Assembly (NCBI RefSeq): GCF_026240095.1
Contig: NZ_JAPIVG010000005.1
Coordinates: 186,001-250,000 of the forward strand
Length of the DNA stretch: 64,000 bases
Direction: 5' to 3'
Origin: Pedobacter sandarakinus
GTDB taxonomy: Bacteria; Bacteroidota; Bacteroidia; Sphingobacteriales; Sphingobacteriaceae
A program made the position numbers and the translations under genes. This document shows positions 43,581 to 54,307 of this stretch, piece after piece. The notes below the pieces were generated by a model, which saw only the letters and a program-made list of their open reading frames with translations, was not told the DNA's origin and ran no database searches. Position 1 is the first letter of the stretch. Each line of letters begins with the position of its first letter.

Positions 43581-44162
43581 TTAGCTCTTCTCGAATGCCT
43601 CAATCAAATCTTTTTGTGCCAGGATAAAATCGATATCATCATAGCCATTAATCAAACACGATTTTTTATAAGGGTTTATTTCAAAATCCTCTTTTGCACC
43701 GGTAGCTAAAATCATAACGGTTTGATTTTCCAGGTCTACTTCCAGAGCAGATTTTGCATCAATCTCAACTGCATTAAAAATCTGAGCCAAAAAATCTTCA
43801 CTCACTTGTATGGGCAGCAAGCCATTGTTAAGTGCATTTCCTTTAAAAATATCAGCAAAGAAGCTGCTAATTACGACATCAAAACCTGCATCTTGAATGG
43901 CCCAGGCTGCATGCTCACGACTGCTGCCACAACCAAAATTTTTACCGGCAACCAAAATTTTTCCACTGTATGTTGGGTTGTTCAGCACGAAATCAGCTTT
44001 CAGACTATTGTCGTTTTCATAACGCCAGTCACGAAATAAGTTTTCTCCAAAACCCTCGCGAGTAGTTGCTTTTAGAAATCTGGCCGGAATAATCTGGTCG
44101 GTATCTATGTTTTCTATATTTAACGGTACAACCGCCGATGTTAATTTTGTGAATTTTTTCAT
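43581..44162 (-). CDS. leuD: 3-isopropylmalate dehydratase small subunit
   Basis: 193 residues from the ATG at 44162; an upstream ATG would run into the TATCAAG-rich spacer. It is the swivelling small subunit of isopropylmalate isomerase, partner of leuC. It has the [14 protein letters not shown] opening and the substrate loop [17 protein letters not shown], and ends near 190 residues as usual for bacterial LeuD. It is separated from leuC by two inserted genes (a methyltransferase and an ABM protein). Confidence 0.95.
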   Translation of the reverse strand: MKKFTKLTSAVVPLNIENIDTDQIIPARFLKATTREGFGENLFRDWRYENDNSLKADFVLNNPTYSGKILVAGKNFGCGSSREHAAWAIQDAGFDVVISSFFADIFKGNALNNGLLPIQVSEDFLAQIFNAVEIDAKSALEVDLENQTVMILATGAKEDFEINPYKKSCLINGYDDIDFILAQKDLIEAFEKS

Positions 44163-44164
44163 TT

Positions 44165-44205
44165 CAAATCGTATCAAGTAGCGAGTATCAAGTATCAAGA
44201 CTTGT
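44165..44205. repeat. Low-complexity TATCAAG tract
   Basis: Short iterations of GTATCAAG/AGTATCAAG lie between leuD and the methyltransferase gene; related tracts (GATACT, TTGAGA types) occur at 54236-54300 and 56403-56475. No gene is present. Confidence 0.45.
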
Positions 44206-44283
44206 ATTCACGTTATTTTAGTACACTGTATTTTTTTAGCTTTCGTCTTTATGCTTTTTAAACCTTCAACCTCACAATACCCT

Positions 44284-45045
44284 CTACCTTTTATGGGCCT
44301 TAATCCTCAATCTTCTGTAATCGGCAACCCATTCACCATTTATAAAATAGTTCGGTTTTAAAATTTCTACAGCAAGGGTTTTAATAGCTTCGCCTTCATC
44401 ATCAGTTAGGTTTTTAAAAGCATGGGTAGCAAATTGATTAATCCAACTAATCATTCCATTTTCACCCTTTAGTTTTGTAGGTCTATCAAATAACCAAGCT
44501 TGTTCAACTTCAAAACCAGCGTTTTCCAACAAGGTGGTGTATGTGGAGATAGATGGGAAGTACCAAAAGTTATTGATCACTTTATCGGCGAGGCCTAAAT
44601 TTTTAGCTGCAGAAGTTATCGCATCAGTGATACTCTTCACATTTCTTTTTCCGCCAAATTCTGCTACTAACCTTCCGCCGGTTCTTAAGCTTTTAAACAG
44701 ACCCTCAATTAAGGCAGGTTGGTTTTCGATCCAATGGAAAGTGGCATTGCTAAAAATGGCATCGAATATTTCATTGTATTGGAGCTCTGTAGCATCTTCT
44801 ACTTTAAAATTAATCCCTGGGTAATTGGCCTTTGCAGTTGCAATCATATCAACAGAAGCATCGGTTCCGGAAACGTTAGCACCACTTTCTGCAATCTGCG
44901 CAGCTAGTTGACCAGTTCCACAACCCACGTCTAAAATATCTTCACCAGGTTTGGGAGCAAGCCATTGCAAAACATCCGCACCATAATCAGATACAAATTG
45001 ATGTTGTCTATCATATAATTTACTATCCCAAACTATTTCTGGCAT
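44284..45045 (-). CDS. Class I SAM-dependent methyltransferase (Tam-like)
   Basis: 253 residues. The SAM site is ILDVGCGTGQLAAQIAESGA with acidic loop GTDASVDMI. The later FDAIFSNATFHWIE is motif IV, followed by the core and a helical cap (YTTLLENAGFEVEQAWLFD). The overall shape resembles trans-aconitate 2-methyltransferase (Tam), but the substrate is not established. It sits between leuD and the ABM gene inside the leucine operon, with no evident metabolic link. Confidence 0.85.
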   Translation of the reverse strand: MPEIVWDSKLYDRQHQFVSDYGADVLQWLAPKPGEDILDVGCGTGQLAAQIAESGANVSGTDASVDMIATAKANYPGINFKVEDATELQYNEIFDAIFSNATFHWIENQPALIEGLFKSLRTGGRLVAEFGGKRNVKSITDAITSAAKNLGLADKVINNFWYFPSISTYTTLLENAGFEVEQAWLFDRPTKLKGENGMISWINQFATHAFKNLTDDEGEAIKTLAVEILKPNYFINGEWVADYRRLRIKAHKR

Positions 45046-45147
45046 ATTACCTCCTGACCCTCTGAAGAGGGAATAAAAACGTGAATATTGCAGTTATTTT
45101 TTTCATTTATTGTTTCTCTTAAACACTAATCCTTCTGTCTTCCAGCT

Positions 45148-45429
45148 TTAATAATAATGTTCAACTATCGGAAAAGGTTCATAAAAGTGATGTAATAACT
45201 TTTTCCAATCTTGGTATTCTTCAGACCCTCTGAAACCTTCTGTGTGTGCTTCTAAAGTTTCCCAGTTTACAAGTAGAATATATTTATCAATCTCTTCGAT
45301 AGATTTTTTCAACTGATGTGAAATGTAACCATCCATCGAAGAGATAAGTTTTTGCGCATCGCTAAAAGCCTTTTCAAAATCAGCCGATAAACCTGTCTTA
45401 ATATTCAATATGGCAACTTCTAAAATCAT
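45148..45429 (-). CDS. Antibiotic biosynthesis monooxygenase (ABM) domain protein
   Basis: 93 residues, one ferredoxin-like ABM domain: MILEVAILNIKTGLSADFEK at the start, GYISHQLKKSIEEIDKYILL in the middle, and VNWETLEAHTEGFRGSEEYQ toward the end. Such small dimers act in quinone or heme-type oxygenation or as stress proteins. It has no conserved heme-degradation residues that I can assign. It lies between the methyltransferase and leuC in the leucine operon. Confidence 0.85.
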   Translation of the reverse strand: MILEVAILNIKTGLSADFEKAFSDAQKLISSMDGYISHQLKKSIEEIDKYILLVNWETLEAHTEGFRGSEEYQDWKKLLHHFYEPFPIVEHYY

Positions 45430-45511
45430 TTCTATGTGCTATCTCAATAAGCTTGGTGCCCCGCAATAACAAGCGGTTAAGTTTTTTGTAAAACTTTCTA
45501 CCTTCCGCCTT

Positions 45512-46924
45512 TTAACCTTCTACCTTTTCAAGCATTTCCCTAACATCCGTTATCACGCCAGTTACTGCAGCAGCGGCGGCAGTTAACGGACTTGCCAAAA
45601 GTGTTCTGGCATTTTGTCCCTGTCTGCCTTCAAAGTTTCTATTCGATGTAGATACACAATATTTACCTGCCGGGATTTTATCCTCATTCATTCCCAAACA
45701 AGCGCTACATCCTGGTTCACGTAATTGGAAACCAGCAGCTGCAAAAATTTGATCTAAACCCTCGTTTTTTGCCTGCTGCTCTACTTGTTTCGACCCTGGA
45801 ACAATCCAAACCGTAACATTATCCGCCTTGCGCTTACCTTTTACAAAGGCGGCTACTTCGCGTAAGTCTTCGATACGAGAATTGGTACAGCTGCCAATAA
45901 ACACGTAATCTATCGGTCTGCCAATTAATGAAGCATCGTCATCAAAACCCATGTAATCCAAAGCTTTCTGATAAGAAAGTTTTTCTTTTTCCGGTTGTGC
46001 CTGCGTTGCTGGAATATTTTCCTGAATGCCCATTCCCATACCAGGGTTGGTACCATAGGTAATCATTGGCGCAATGTCTCCAGCATCGAATGTTAGCACG
46101 CTATCAAATCTCGCATCAGCATCGCTGTATAAGGTTTTCCAATAAGACAAAGCTTTATCCCATTCTTCGCCTTTTGGTGCAAATTCCCTGCCTTCAATGT
46201 AATCGAAAGTGGTTTGGTCTGGCGCAATTAAGCCGCCTCTAGCACCCATTTCTATACTCATGTTGCAAATGGTCATCCGGGCTTCCATGCTTAAACTCTC
46301 TATTGCTGAACCTGCATACTCAATAAAATATCCCGTGCCCCCGGCAGCCGAGATCTGAGAGATGATATAAAGGATAATGTCTTTTGCACCAACGCCTTTG
46401 CTCAATGTCCCATTCACTTCAATTTTCATGGTTTTGGGTTTCGATTGCAATAAACATTGCGTGGCGAAAACCTGCTCTACCTGCGAGGTGCCAATACCAA
46501 AGGCAATAGCGCCAAAAGCACCGTGCGTAGAGGTATGACTATCTCCACAAACCATCGTTTTTCCTGGTAGGGTAATGCCCAATTCCGGACCAATTACATG
46601 TACAATCCCTTGGAAAGGATGGCCTAAGCCATAAAGCTCAATTCCGAATTCAGCACAGTTCTTCGTAAGCATATCAACCTGGTAGCGAGAAAGCTCCTCC
46701 TTAATTGGCTGTAATTGGTTTAATGTTGGTACGTTATGGTCGGCAGTCGCTACCGTTTGCTGCGGACGTAAAACAGGTAAACCTCTCTTACGTAAACCAT
46801 CAAAAGCCTGCGGGGAAGTTACCTCGTGTATTAAGTGTGTATCGATGTATAGAATATCAGGAAATCCTTTTTCGCTTTTTACAACGTGTGCATCCCAAAT
46901 TTTTTCTACTAATGTTAAACCCAT
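45512..46924 (-). CDS. leuC: 3-isopropylmalate dehydratase large subunit
   Basis: 470 residues from the ATG at 46924 ([15 protein letters not shown]); an upstream in-frame ATG would add an atypical N-terminus. It isomerises 2-isopropylmalate using a [4Fe-4S] cluster together with LeuD. The cluster cysteines are in [14 protein letters not shown] and [11 protein letters not shown], and [14 protein letters not shown] and FEGRQG are conserved. Confidence 0.95.
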   Translation of the reverse strand: MGLTLVEKIWDAHVVKSEKGFPDILYIDTHLIHEVTSPQAFDGLRKRGLPVLRPQQTVATADHNVPTLNQLQPIKEELSRYQVDMLTKNCAEFGIELYGLGHPFQGIVHVIGPELGITLPGKTMVCGDSHTSTHGAFGAIAFGIGTSQVEQVFATQCLLQSKPKTMKIEVNGTLSKGVGAKDIILYIISQISAAGGTGYFIEYAGSAIESLSMEARMTICNMSIEMGARGGLIAPDQTTFDYIEGREFAPKGEEWDKALSYWKTLYSDADARFDSVLTFDAGDIAPMITYGTNPGMGMGIQENIPATQAQPEKEKLSYQKALDYMGFDDDASLIGRPIDYVFIGSCTNSRIEDLREVAAFVKGKRKADNVTVWIVPGSKQVEQQAKNEGLDQIFAAAGFQLREPGCSACLGMNEDKIPAGKYCVSTSNRNFEGRQGQNARTLLASPLTAAAAAVTGVITDVREMLEKVEG

Positions 46925-46944
46925 CTTATTATTTTTAGCCCACT

Positions 46945-47066
46945 CCAACCTTCCCGCAAAGGGGAGGGAGTAGTGAGTGTGTTATTATTGTGCAGAAAAT
47001 TAATTCTGCGGTTTTGTCTTTTGCTTCAATTCAAAAATCTCCTCTCTTTTGAGGAGTTTCGGTGGG
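46945..47066. repeat. Intergenic degenerate hairpins between leuC and ilvC
   Basis: CTTCCCGCAAAGGGGAGGG and CTCCTCTCTTTTGAGGAG form short stems, and GCAGAAAATTAATTCTGC forms another. The CTCCTCT...GAGGAG type with following GGTGGGG resembles the hairpin part of the tandem units at 26.4-27.2 kb. No gene is seen. Confidence 0.45.
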
Positions 47067-47069
47067 GCT

Positions 47070-48551
47070 TTAAGCAGTTTTTATTGCCTTCATAGCGGTC
47101 ATCGCTTTGCGTAGCGTTGCACCAATTTGTTCAACCTCATGCGTACGGATGGCCTCATTTACCTCAATTAGTTTCCTATTATCTACGGCACCATCTTTGC
47201 CTTCATTAAAGTTTTTACCCACTAAATCGGTATCAACTTTTTTCATAAAATCAGCTAACAAAGGTTTGCAAGCCTGGTCAAATAAATAGCAGCCGTATTC
47301 TGCAGTATCAGAAATTACACGGTTCATTTCGAATAATTTCTTACGGGCAATGGTATTGGCAATAAGCGGCGTTTCGTGTAAACTTTCGTAGTAAGCACTT
47401 TCTGGTTTAATGCCCGCTTGCACCATGGTTTCGAAAGCCAGTTCAACCCCCGCACGTACAAATGCTACCATCAAAGTATAATTGTCGAAATATTCCTGTT
47501 CGCCAATTTTTACGTCGCCGGCAGGTGTTTTTTCAAAAGCAGTTTCGCCAGTTTCGGCCCTCCATTTTAGTAAGTTTTTATCACCATTTGCCCAGTCTTC
47601 CATCATGGTGCTGCTAAACTCGCCACTCATAATATCATCCTGGTGTTTTTGGAATAGCGGACGCATAATATCCTTCAATTCTTCAGAAATTTCGAAAGCT
47701 TTAATTTTGGCTACGTTGCTTAAACGATCCATCATCGCTGTAATACCACCTTGCTTTAAAGCCTCGGTAATTACTTCAACACCGTACTGCACCAATTTCG
47801 AAGCATATCCCGCATCAATGCCTTTTTCTACCATTTTATCAAACGATAGGATAGAACCTGTTTGCAACAAACCACAAAGAATAGTCTGCTCGCCCATTAA
47901 ATCAGATTTTACTTCTGCAACGAAAGATGATTTTAATACACCCGCTCTATGCCCGCCAGTACCCACGCAGTACGCTTTTGCCTGTGCCAAACCTTTACCT
48001 TGAGGATCGTTTTCTGGGTGTACTGCAATTAAAGTTGGTACGCCGAAACCACGCACATATTCTGCTCTAACCTCGCTACCTGGGCATTTAGGTGCCACCA
48101 TAATTACAGTTAAATCTTTGCGAATTTGCATACCTTCTTCTACGATGTTAAAGCCATGCGAATACAATAAAGTAGCTCCGTCTTTCATTAAAGGCATAAT
48201 GGCGTTAACCACGGCAGTGTGTTGTTTATCTGGCGTAAGGTTAATTACCACATCAGCACCAGGTATTAATTCTTCGTAAGTGCCAACATTAAAGTTATTC
48301 TCTGTGGCATTTTTCCAACTATCTCTTTTGCCTTCAATAGCTTCCTTGCGCAAAGTGTAGCTAACATCTAAACCACTATCCCTTAAGTTTAAACCTTGGT
48401 TTAGGCCTTGTGCGCCGCAACCTACAATTACTAGTTTTTTGCCTTTTAGGGAACTAACGCCATCTAAAAATTCAGCGCTGTCCATGAAATCGCAAACACC
48501 TAATTGGTTCAATTTTTCTCTTAGAGGTAGTGTATTAAAATAATTTGACAT
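47070..48551 (-). CDS. ilvC: Ketol-acid reductoisomerase, class II
   Basis: 493 residues, the long class II form (class I is about 330). It converts acetohydroxy acids to dihydroxy acids in Ile/Val synthesis with NADPH and Mg2+. The cofactor motif is [19 protein letters not shown], and the acidic metal residues occur in [13 protein letters not shown]. The duplicated C-terminal knotted domain accounts for the extra length. It lies downstream of the DinB gene across a gap containing palindrome copy 7. Confidence 0.95.
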   Translation of the reverse strand: MSNYFNTLPLREKLNQLGVCDFMDSAEFLDGVSSLKGKKLVIVGCGAQGLNQGLNLRDSGLDVSYTLRKEAIEGKRDSWKNATENNFNVGTYEELIPGADVVINLTPDKQHTAVVNAIMPLMKDGATLLYSHGFNIVEEGMQIRKDLTVIMVAPKCPGSEVRAEYVRGFGVPTLIAVHPENDPQGKGLAQAKAYCVGTGGHRAGVLKSSFVAEVKSDLMGEQTILCGLLQTGSILSFDKMVEKGIDAGYASKLVQYGVEVITEALKQGGITAMMDRLSNVAKIKAFEISEELKDIMRPLFQKHQDDIMSGEFSSTMMEDWANGDKNLLKWRAETGETAFEKTPAGDVKIGEQEYFDNYTLMVAFVRAGVELAFETMVQAGIKPESAYYESLHETPLIANTIARKKLFEMNRVISDTAEYGCYLFDQACKPLLADFMKKVDTDLVGKNFNEGKDGAVDNRKLIEVNEAIRTHEVEQIGATLRKAMTAMKAIKTA

Positions 48552-48663
48552 CGTTTTATCGGTTAATTTCTATTTATTTTTTGGTTTATGTTTATTGTAT
48601 TCCTCGCTATTTTATCAATTTTCTTACCCTTGAAAAGCAATTTATCTGCTCATCGGTTATTTC

Positions 48664-48790
48664 AGTCCCGCTTTTCGCTGCAATCTTTTTGTCTGCTTCA
48701 GTTACCCTTTTTGAGGTTGCTGGGGTGGCAAAAATGTATTCATTAATTGCATTTCAGCCGCTAAAAGTATTTTCGCTACAATCGGGTTTA
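48664..48790 (-). repeat. Dispersed palindromic element, copy 7
   Basis: Read on the minus strand: TAAACCCGATTGTAGCG then AAAATACTTTTAG at one end; CAAAAAGATTGCAGCG then AAAAGCGGGACT at the other. It lies in the 278-bp gap between ilvC and the DinB gene, oriented along operon transcription. Confidence 0.8.
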
Positions 48791-48829
48791 TCTACCTTGG
48801 CCTGCCTTCCAAACCGCCGTAGAACTACG

Positions 48830-49297
48830 TTACTGTTGCAAAGCCTTTCTTAACGCTAGGGCATATCCAAAATGAAGGTTATCGTGCCCAATTGTTGTAA
48901 TTAAAACTTTTTCGATACTGGTTAACTCCTCACCATAAGTAGCGGTCGAGTATGGCGTAATCGAACTGAATTTTCCATTTGAATAATCTTCTTCAATTTT
49001 TCTAACACTATCCAAAGCAATATATTTCAGTTCAGCAACTTCCTCTATCGAAACGGTGTAAGTTGGCCTGGTATCCTTCTTATAACTATCCACAAATTTT
49101 ACGGAGTTTGCATCTGCTAACAATCCCGTTCTTACATAACAAAGCGTTTGCGTACTCACCACTACATGACCGAAATTCCAAATCACGTTATTGTTAAATC
49201 CAGCTGGAATTTCATTCAGTTGTTCAATTGATAGGCTATCAATTAATTGAATAAAAGCCTTCCTAGCGTTTATAATAAATTCAAATACTTCGTTCAT
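48830..49297 (-). CDS. DinB family protein
   Basis: 155 residues, a four-helix bundle of the DinB/YfiT type. The metal-site histidines appear in NNNVIWNFGHVVVSTQTLC and TTIGHDNLHFGYALALRKAL. Such proteins are metal-dependent thiol-transferase relatives; the reaction here is unknown. It is a passenger in the ilv-leu operon between ilvN and ilvC. Confidence 0.8.
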   Translation of the reverse strand: MNEVFEFIINARKAFIQLIDSLSIEQLNEIPAGFNNNVIWNFGHVVVSTQTLCYVRTGLLADANSVKFVDSYKKDTRPTYTVSIEEVAELKYIALDSVRKIEEDYSNGKFSSITPYSTATYGEELTSIEKVLITTIGHDNLHFGYALALRKALQQ

Positions 49298-49411
49298 TCG
49301 TTCGTCTTTCGTATAAGTTTAGGGTAAGAAGTTTAGCTAAAGGTTTGCTACGTTATTTTAAATACAGTTTCAAAAACTTCAGCCTTTAGCTATCGGCAAA
49401 TCATCTTAATT

Positions 49412-50050
49412 CTACATCGTAAAAATTTTCTCGCCCTTATCTAAAAACTCGTTTTCTACCAGTTCTTCTCCTGGCTCAATGGCCTCAAATTCTTTCAGCT
49501 TTTCGTGGAAGCCGGCGCTATCTTTAATAATGGCTACTCTTGCCGATCGCACAAATTCAATCAGCTCATAAGGTTCTAAAGCTTTCACTAATGCATCGGT
49601 TTCTTCTCTATGTCCCGTTACCGCAAAAACAGTATAATCTTTACGGATTACCACAGCACTGGCGCCATATTGCCTTAGCAAGCGTTCTACGGTAACTCGT
49701 TCAGTAATTTCATCCGTAGAAACTTTATACAAAGCCAGTTCTTGCCAAATAATTTCATCGTTGGTGTTGAAATAAACTTTTAAAACCTCAATTTGCTTTT
49801 CAATCTGTCGGGCCAATTTTCTAACTACCTCGTAGCTTTCCGTAATAACAATGTTAAAGCGATGAATGCCATCAATCTCAGATGCAGAACTGTTTAAACT
49901 CTCGATATTGATTTTTCTTTTCGAAAAAATAATTGCAATTCTATTTAATAAACCAATCCTGTTTTCAGCATACACCGTAATGGTATATTCTTGCTTACCA
50001 TCGAAATCAGCTTTGCTAACTTTGTGTTCTATTGTATTTTCAGTACTCAT
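49412..50050 (-). CDS. ilvN: Acetolactate synthase regulatory (small) subunit
   Basis: 212 residues. The N-terminal ACT domain (about 20-95) has YTITVYAENRIGLLNRIAII and NIESLNSSASEIDGIHRFNI, which binds valine. A second ACT-like half follows (VRSARVAIIKDSAGF). It modulates the catalytic IlvB encoded 52 bp upstream and confers valine feedback in known homologues. Confidence 0.94.
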   Translation of the reverse strand: MSTENTIEHKVSKADFDGKQEYTITVYAENRIGLLNRIAIIFSKRKINIESLNSSASEIDGIHRFNIVITESYEVVRKLARQIEKQIEVLKVYFNTNDEIIWQELALYKVSTDEITERVTVERLLRQYGASAVVIRKDYTVFAVTGHREETDALVKALEPYELIEFVRSARVAIIKDSAGFHEKLKEFEAIEPGEELVENEFLDKGEKIFTM

Positions 50051-50102
50051 TTTTTAAAACTTTAACTTTAAACCGTCGGCCCTCAATCGTCAATCCTTAA
50101 AC

Positions 50103-51854
50103 TTACTTCAACCTAATTTCGCTTACGCTCATGCCTTGCGGCACCATCGGGAACACGTTATTTTCTCTACCTACCATTACTTCTAGCAGGTATGAGCCCT
50201 CATGGTTGATCATTGTTTCCAATGCTTTTCTCAAACTGGCACGTTCTTCCACCTTATCTGCTTCGATGTAGTAAGCCTTAGCAAGCGCTACAAAATCCGG
50301 ACTGGTGATGTTAACAGAAGAATAGCGTTTGTCGTTGAATAGCTCTTGCCACTGCCTAACCATACCTAGAAAACGGTTGTTCAGGATTAGGATTTTTACT
50401 GCAGCGCCAAACTGCATAATAGTGCCCAATTCCTGCGGCGTCATCTGGAAACCACCATCTCCAATAATGGCGATAACTGTTTTATCTGGAGCGCCGTATT
50501 TGGCACCTATTGCTGCAGGCAAACCAAATCCCATAGTGCCTAAACCGCCAGATGTTATGTTGCTGCGGGTATTGTTAAATTGAGCATAACGGCACGCCAC
50601 CATTTGGTGCTGACCAACATCGGTCACAATTACCGCATCTCCGCCACAAATCTCATTAATGTTGCGTAATACCTCGCCCATAGTCATTTCATCGCCGGCA
50701 GGGTAAAGTTCTGGCGTAATAACTTGGTCTATCTCTTGTTGGTTGTAAGTTTTAAATTTAGCTAACCAATCCTCATGTTTATTTTCAAGGATTAAGTTGG
50801 TAAGTAGGGGTAATGTCTCCTTACAATCGCCCCAAATGCCTACTTCTGCTTTTACGTTTTTATCAATTTCTGCAGGATCTATATCTAAATGGATCACCTT
50901 AGCCTGTTTAGCATATTTGTCTAAACGGCCTGTAACGCGATCATCGAAACGCATACCAATAGCGATTAATACATCACATTCGTTTGTTAAAACGTTAGGC
51001 CCGTAATTGCCATGCATCCCCAACATGCCTACATTTAAAGGATGGTCGGTAGGGATTGCACCATCGCCCATGATTGTCCATGCCGCAGGAATACCACTTT
51101 TTTCGATAAAAGCTTTGAACTCTTGCTCTGCCGTACCTAAAATTACCCCTTGTCCGAATAATACAAATGGTTTTTTAGCTTGATTAATTAATGCTGCAGC
51201 TTGCTCTATATATTCTATCCTAACTTTAGGTTTTGGACGGTAAGAGCGGATATGATTGCATCTTACATATTCTGGAAACTCTTCAATCTGTATTTGTGCA
51301 TTTTTAGTAATGTCAATTAAAACCGGCCCCGGGCGGCCGCTTTTAGCAATGTAAAATGCTTTAGCCAACACCTCCGGAATCTCTTTGGCATCAGTAACCT
51401 GATAATTCCATTTCGTAACTGGCGTAGTGATGTTAATCACATCGGTTTCTTGGAAAGCATCGGTTCCTAAAAGATGTGCAAAAACCTGCCCTGTGATACA
51501 AACTAGGGGCGTGCTATCGATTTGCGCATCAGCTAAGCCCGTAACTAAATTGGTGGCACCTGGTCCGCTGGTGGCGAAACAAACACCTACTTTGCCGCTC
51601 GCTCTTGCAAAACCTTGTGCGGCATGGATCCCGCCTTGTTCATGGCGTACTAAGATATGTTCAAGTTTGTCAGTATAATCATAAAGAGCATCGTAAATTG
51701 GCATAATAGCCCCACCTGGATATCCGAAAATGGTGGTTACACCTTCTTCAATTAGTCCGTTTAAAAGAACTTGCGAACCTGTTCCTTTAAAGGTTTTAGA
51801 TGAGGTTTCTGCTTTAGCCTCCATCGCTTGTAATGTGTCTTGCACAGTTTCCAT
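50103..51854 (-). CDS. ilvB: Acetolactate synthase catalytic (large) subunit
   Basis: 583 residues, ThDP- and FAD-dependent. It condenses pyruvate with pyruvate or 2-oxobutanoate. The catalytic glutamate is in VRHEQGGIHAAQGFARASG, GYPGGAIMPIYDAL opens the domain, and the ThDP-Mg motif is IIGDGGFQM with NNRFLGMVRQWQE. It forms the functional pair with IlvN downstream. It is followed upstream on the same strand by the ORF6N gene. Confidence 0.96.
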   Translation of the reverse strand: METVQDTLQAMEAKAETSSKTFKGTGSQVLLNGLIEEGVTTIFGYPGGAIMPIYDALYDYTDKLEHILVRHEQGGIHAAQGFARASGKVGVCFATSGPGATNLVTGLADAQIDSTPLVCITGQVFAHLLGTDAFQETDVINITTPVTKWNYQVTDAKEIPEVLAKAFYIAKSGRPGPVLIDITKNAQIQIEEFPEYVRCNHIRSYRPKPKVRIEYIEQAAALINQAKKPFVLFGQGVILGTAEQEFKAFIEKSGIPAAWTIMGDGAIPTDHPLNVGMLGMHGNYGPNVLTNECDVLIAIGMRFDDRVTGRLDKYAKQAKVIHLDIDPAEIDKNVKAEVGIWGDCKETLPLLTNLILENKHEDWLAKFKTYNQQEIDQVITPELYPAGDEMTMGEVLRNINEICGGDAVIVTDVGQHQMVACRYAQFNNTRSNITSGGLGTMGFGLPAAIGAKYGAPDKTVIAIIGDGGFQMTPQELGTIMQFGAAVKILILNNRFLGMVRQWQELFNDKRYSSVNITSPDFVALAKAYYIEADKVEERASLRKALETMINHEGSYLLEVMVGRENNVFPMVPQGMSVSEIRLK

Positions 51855-51875
51855 AATTATGTTTTTGTGGTTCTG

Positions 51876-52430
51876 TTATTCTTTTATTTTAAATCCAATT
51901 CGCTCTCTATCTTTCCATTTCAATTGAGCAATTTTTTCATCAAGCATGTTATCCATTGCATCGTAAAGCTCATTTAGTTGTACATCGTGCTCACCAAGTC
52001 TTTCTTTAATTTCGAGTAACTGTTCGTTTAAGTTATTTTGTTTCAATAAGATTTTTCTTACATCTACAAAAGCTCTCATAATGGCAATATTCATGTTGAT
52101 TGCCCTTTCACTTCTCAAAACTCCACTTAACATGGCTACACCTTGCTCAGTAAATGCGTAAGGCAAAGCAGAATTTGGTCTTTTGGAAGAATATGTCATC
52201 ACAATTTGTGATGACATGTCTACATTGTTGATTTCAATCCTTAAATTTTCAAATTCTTGTTTAGTAAGCTGAAACATAAAATCTTCAGGGAAACGCTTAT
52301 TATTTCGTTTTACTGCTTGATTTAAAACTCTAGTTTCAACTTCATAAAGCAATGCTAAATCGAAATCTAACATTACTCTTTCACCCCGAATTTCATAAAT
52401 TCTACTTTGAATACTTTTGATAACTTGCAT
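51876..52430 (-). CDS. ORF6N domain protein
   Basis: 184 residues. The N-terminal ORF6N domain (about 1-90) shows IYEIRGERVMLDFDLALLYE, VKRNNKRFPEDFMFQLTKQE and a central SSKRPNSALPYAFTEQGVAM. The C-terminal half is coiled-coil-like (NNLNEQLLEIKERLGEHDVQ). ORF6N is typical of phage and mobile-element proteins and is related to KilA-N DNA-binding modules. It is wedged between ilvD and ilvB, 21 bp from ilvB and on the same strand, with no phage neighbours. Possible roles: a regulator recruited into the operon, or a relic of transfer. Confidence 0.88.
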   Translation of the reverse strand: MQVIKSIQSRIYEIRGERVMLDFDLALLYEVETRVLNQAVKRNNKRFPEDFMFQLTKQEFENLRIEINNVDMSSQIVMTYSSKRPNSALPYAFTEQGVAMLSGVLRSERAINMNIAIMRAFVDVRKILLKQNNLNEQLLEIKERLGEHDVQLNELYDAMDNMLDEKIAQLKWKDRERIGFKIKE

Positions 52431-52512
52431 AGTAATTCATTTTAATATTTAGTCAATAGTCGGGATGACTAATTTTTTCCAGTCCTTTATTTTTCCGTGC
52501 AGGAATTAAAGG

Positions 52513-54210
52513 TTAATATTCATCAGTTACACAACCACTTGCTGCGTCTGATACCGTTTTAGCATATTTATATAAAACGCCTTTGTTTACTTTCAATGCT
52601 GGTTGAGCATAGTTTTTTCTTCGCTCTGCAATAATTTCATCGCTCACTTTTAAGTTGATGGTGTTATTTATAGCATCAATCTCGATCAAGTCATCATCTT
52701 GCACTAAACCAATTAAACCGCCTTTATAAGCTTCTGGGGTAATGTGTCCAACCACGAAACCGTGTGTTCCGCCAGAGAAACGTCCGTCGGTAATTAAGGC
52801 GATTGATTTGCCTAAGCCAGCACCAATAATTAGAGAAGTAGGTTTTAACATTTCTGGCATACCTGGCGCACCAACCGGACCTTCATTTTTAATTACCACC
52901 ACATCGCCGGGCTTAATTCTTCCAGAAGAAATTCCAGCAACTAAATCCTTTTCACCATCAAATACACGAGCAGGACCTTCGAATTTCTCACCTTCCTTAC
53001 CCGAGATTTTTGCAACCGAACCTTTTTCAGCTAAGTTTCCATAAAGGATTTGTAAGTGACCAGTTGCTTTTATCGGCTCGCTCAATTTTTGAACGATTTT
53101 CTGGTCATAATCCATAATTGATTTTACATCAGCTAAGTTTTCTGCCATTGTTTTTCCCGTTACAGTTAAGCAGTCGCCGTGTAATAATCCTTCATTTAAC
53201 ATATACTTTAATACCGCTGGTATACCGCCGAACTGATGTAAATCCTGCATCAGGTATTTGCCACTTGGTTTAAAATCGGCCAATACTGGTGTGATATCAC
53301 TCATTTTCTGGAAGTCATCTTGTGTAATTTCTACACCGATGGCTTTGCCCATTGCAATAAAGTGTAACACTGCATTTGTACTTCCGCCTAATATAATAAT
53401 TGAACGAATGGCATTTTCAAATGCTTTTCTCGTCATAATATCAGATGGTTTAATATCTTTCTCTAATAAAACTTTGATGTATTGACCAGCATCTAAACAC
53501 TCTTGTTTTTTCTCCGCACTGATTGCAGGATTTGAGGAGGAGTAAGGTAAACTCATGCCCAGGGCTTCAATTGCAGATGCCATGGTGTTAGCGGTATACA
53601 TGCCTCCACAGGCACCGGCACCCGGACAAGTATGTTTAATGATCCCCTGATAATCTTCATCTGATAAGTTGCCACAGATTTTTTGACCTAATGCTTCGAA
53701 AGCAGAAACGATGTTCAGTTCTTCGCCTTTATAATGACCAGGAGCAATTGTTCCACCATAAACCATAATTGATGGGCGGTTTAAACGGGCCATAGCCATA
53801 ATGGCACCTGGCATATTTTTATCACAACCAGGGATAGAAATAATACCGTCATAATATTGACCACCACAAATGGTTTCGATGCTATCGGCAATCACATCTC
53901 TACTTACAAGTGAATAACGCATACCATCGGTACCGTTGCTCATTCCATCGCTAACCCCAATCGTATTAAAAACCAGTCCCACTAAATCATTTTTCCAAAC
54001 GCCTGCTTTAACGTCTTTTGCAAGGTCGTTAAGGTGCATGTTGCAGGTGTTACCGTCGTAGCCCATACTGGCAATGCCCACCTGTGCTTTTGCCATATCA
54101 GCATCTGTTAAGCCAATTCCATAAAGCATGGCTTGGGCTGCAGGTTGTGTTGGGTCTTGTGTAAATGTTTTACTGTATTTATTAATTTCGTTCATTGGTT
54201 GGTTCATCAA
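52513..54210 (-). CDS. ilvD: Dihydroxy-acid dehydratase
   Basis: 565 residues. It dehydrates dihydroxyisovalerate and dihydroxymethylvalerate to the 2-oxo acids. The [Fe-S] cysteines are in [13 protein letters not shown] and [16 protein letters not shown], with the C-terminal [16 protein letters not shown] substrate loop. The ATG at 54210 is close to a second ATG, and either could serve. It is the second gene of the operon, 97 bp after ilvE in a low-complexity spacer. Confidence 0.95.
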   Translation of the reverse strand: MMNQPMNEINKYSKTFTQDPTQPAAQAMLYGIGLTDADMAKAQVGIASMGYDGNTCNMHLNDLAKDVKAGVWKNDLVGLVFNTIGVSDGMSNGTDGMRYSLVSRDVIADSIETICGGQYYDGIISIPGCDKNMPGAIMAMARLNRPSIMVYGGTIAPGHYKGEELNIVSAFEALGQKICGNLSDEDYQGIIKHTCPGAGACGGMYTANTMASAIEALGMSLPYSSSNPAISAEKKQECLDAGQYIKVLLEKDIKPSDIMTRKAFENAIRSIIILGGSTNAVLHFIAMGKAIGVEITQDDFQKMSDITPVLADFKPSGKYLMQDLHQFGGIPAVLKYMLNEGLLHGDCLTVTGKTMAENLADVKSIMDYDQKIVQKLSEPIKATGHLQILYGNLAEKGSVAKISGKEGEKFEGPARVFDGEKDLVAGISSGRIKPGDVVVIKNEGPVGAPGMPEMLKPTSLIIGAGLGKSIALITDGRFSGGTHGFVVGHITPEAYKGGLIGLVQDDDLIEIDAINNTINLKVSDEIIAERRKNYAQPALKVNKGVLYKYAKTVSDAASGCVTDEY

Positions 54211-54307
54211 ATCAATAGTTTATTGGTCTTGCTACATGATACTTTCTACTTGATACTATCTTCTCAAATCCCAAGTCTACCATCTCACATCTAACTTCTA
54301 AGATCTT

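Noticed and set aside
54236..54300. Possible regulatory hairpin between ilvE and ilvD
   Set aside because: The sequence is low-complexity (GATACT/CTTCTAAGA type) and does not form a convincing stem with a T-run.
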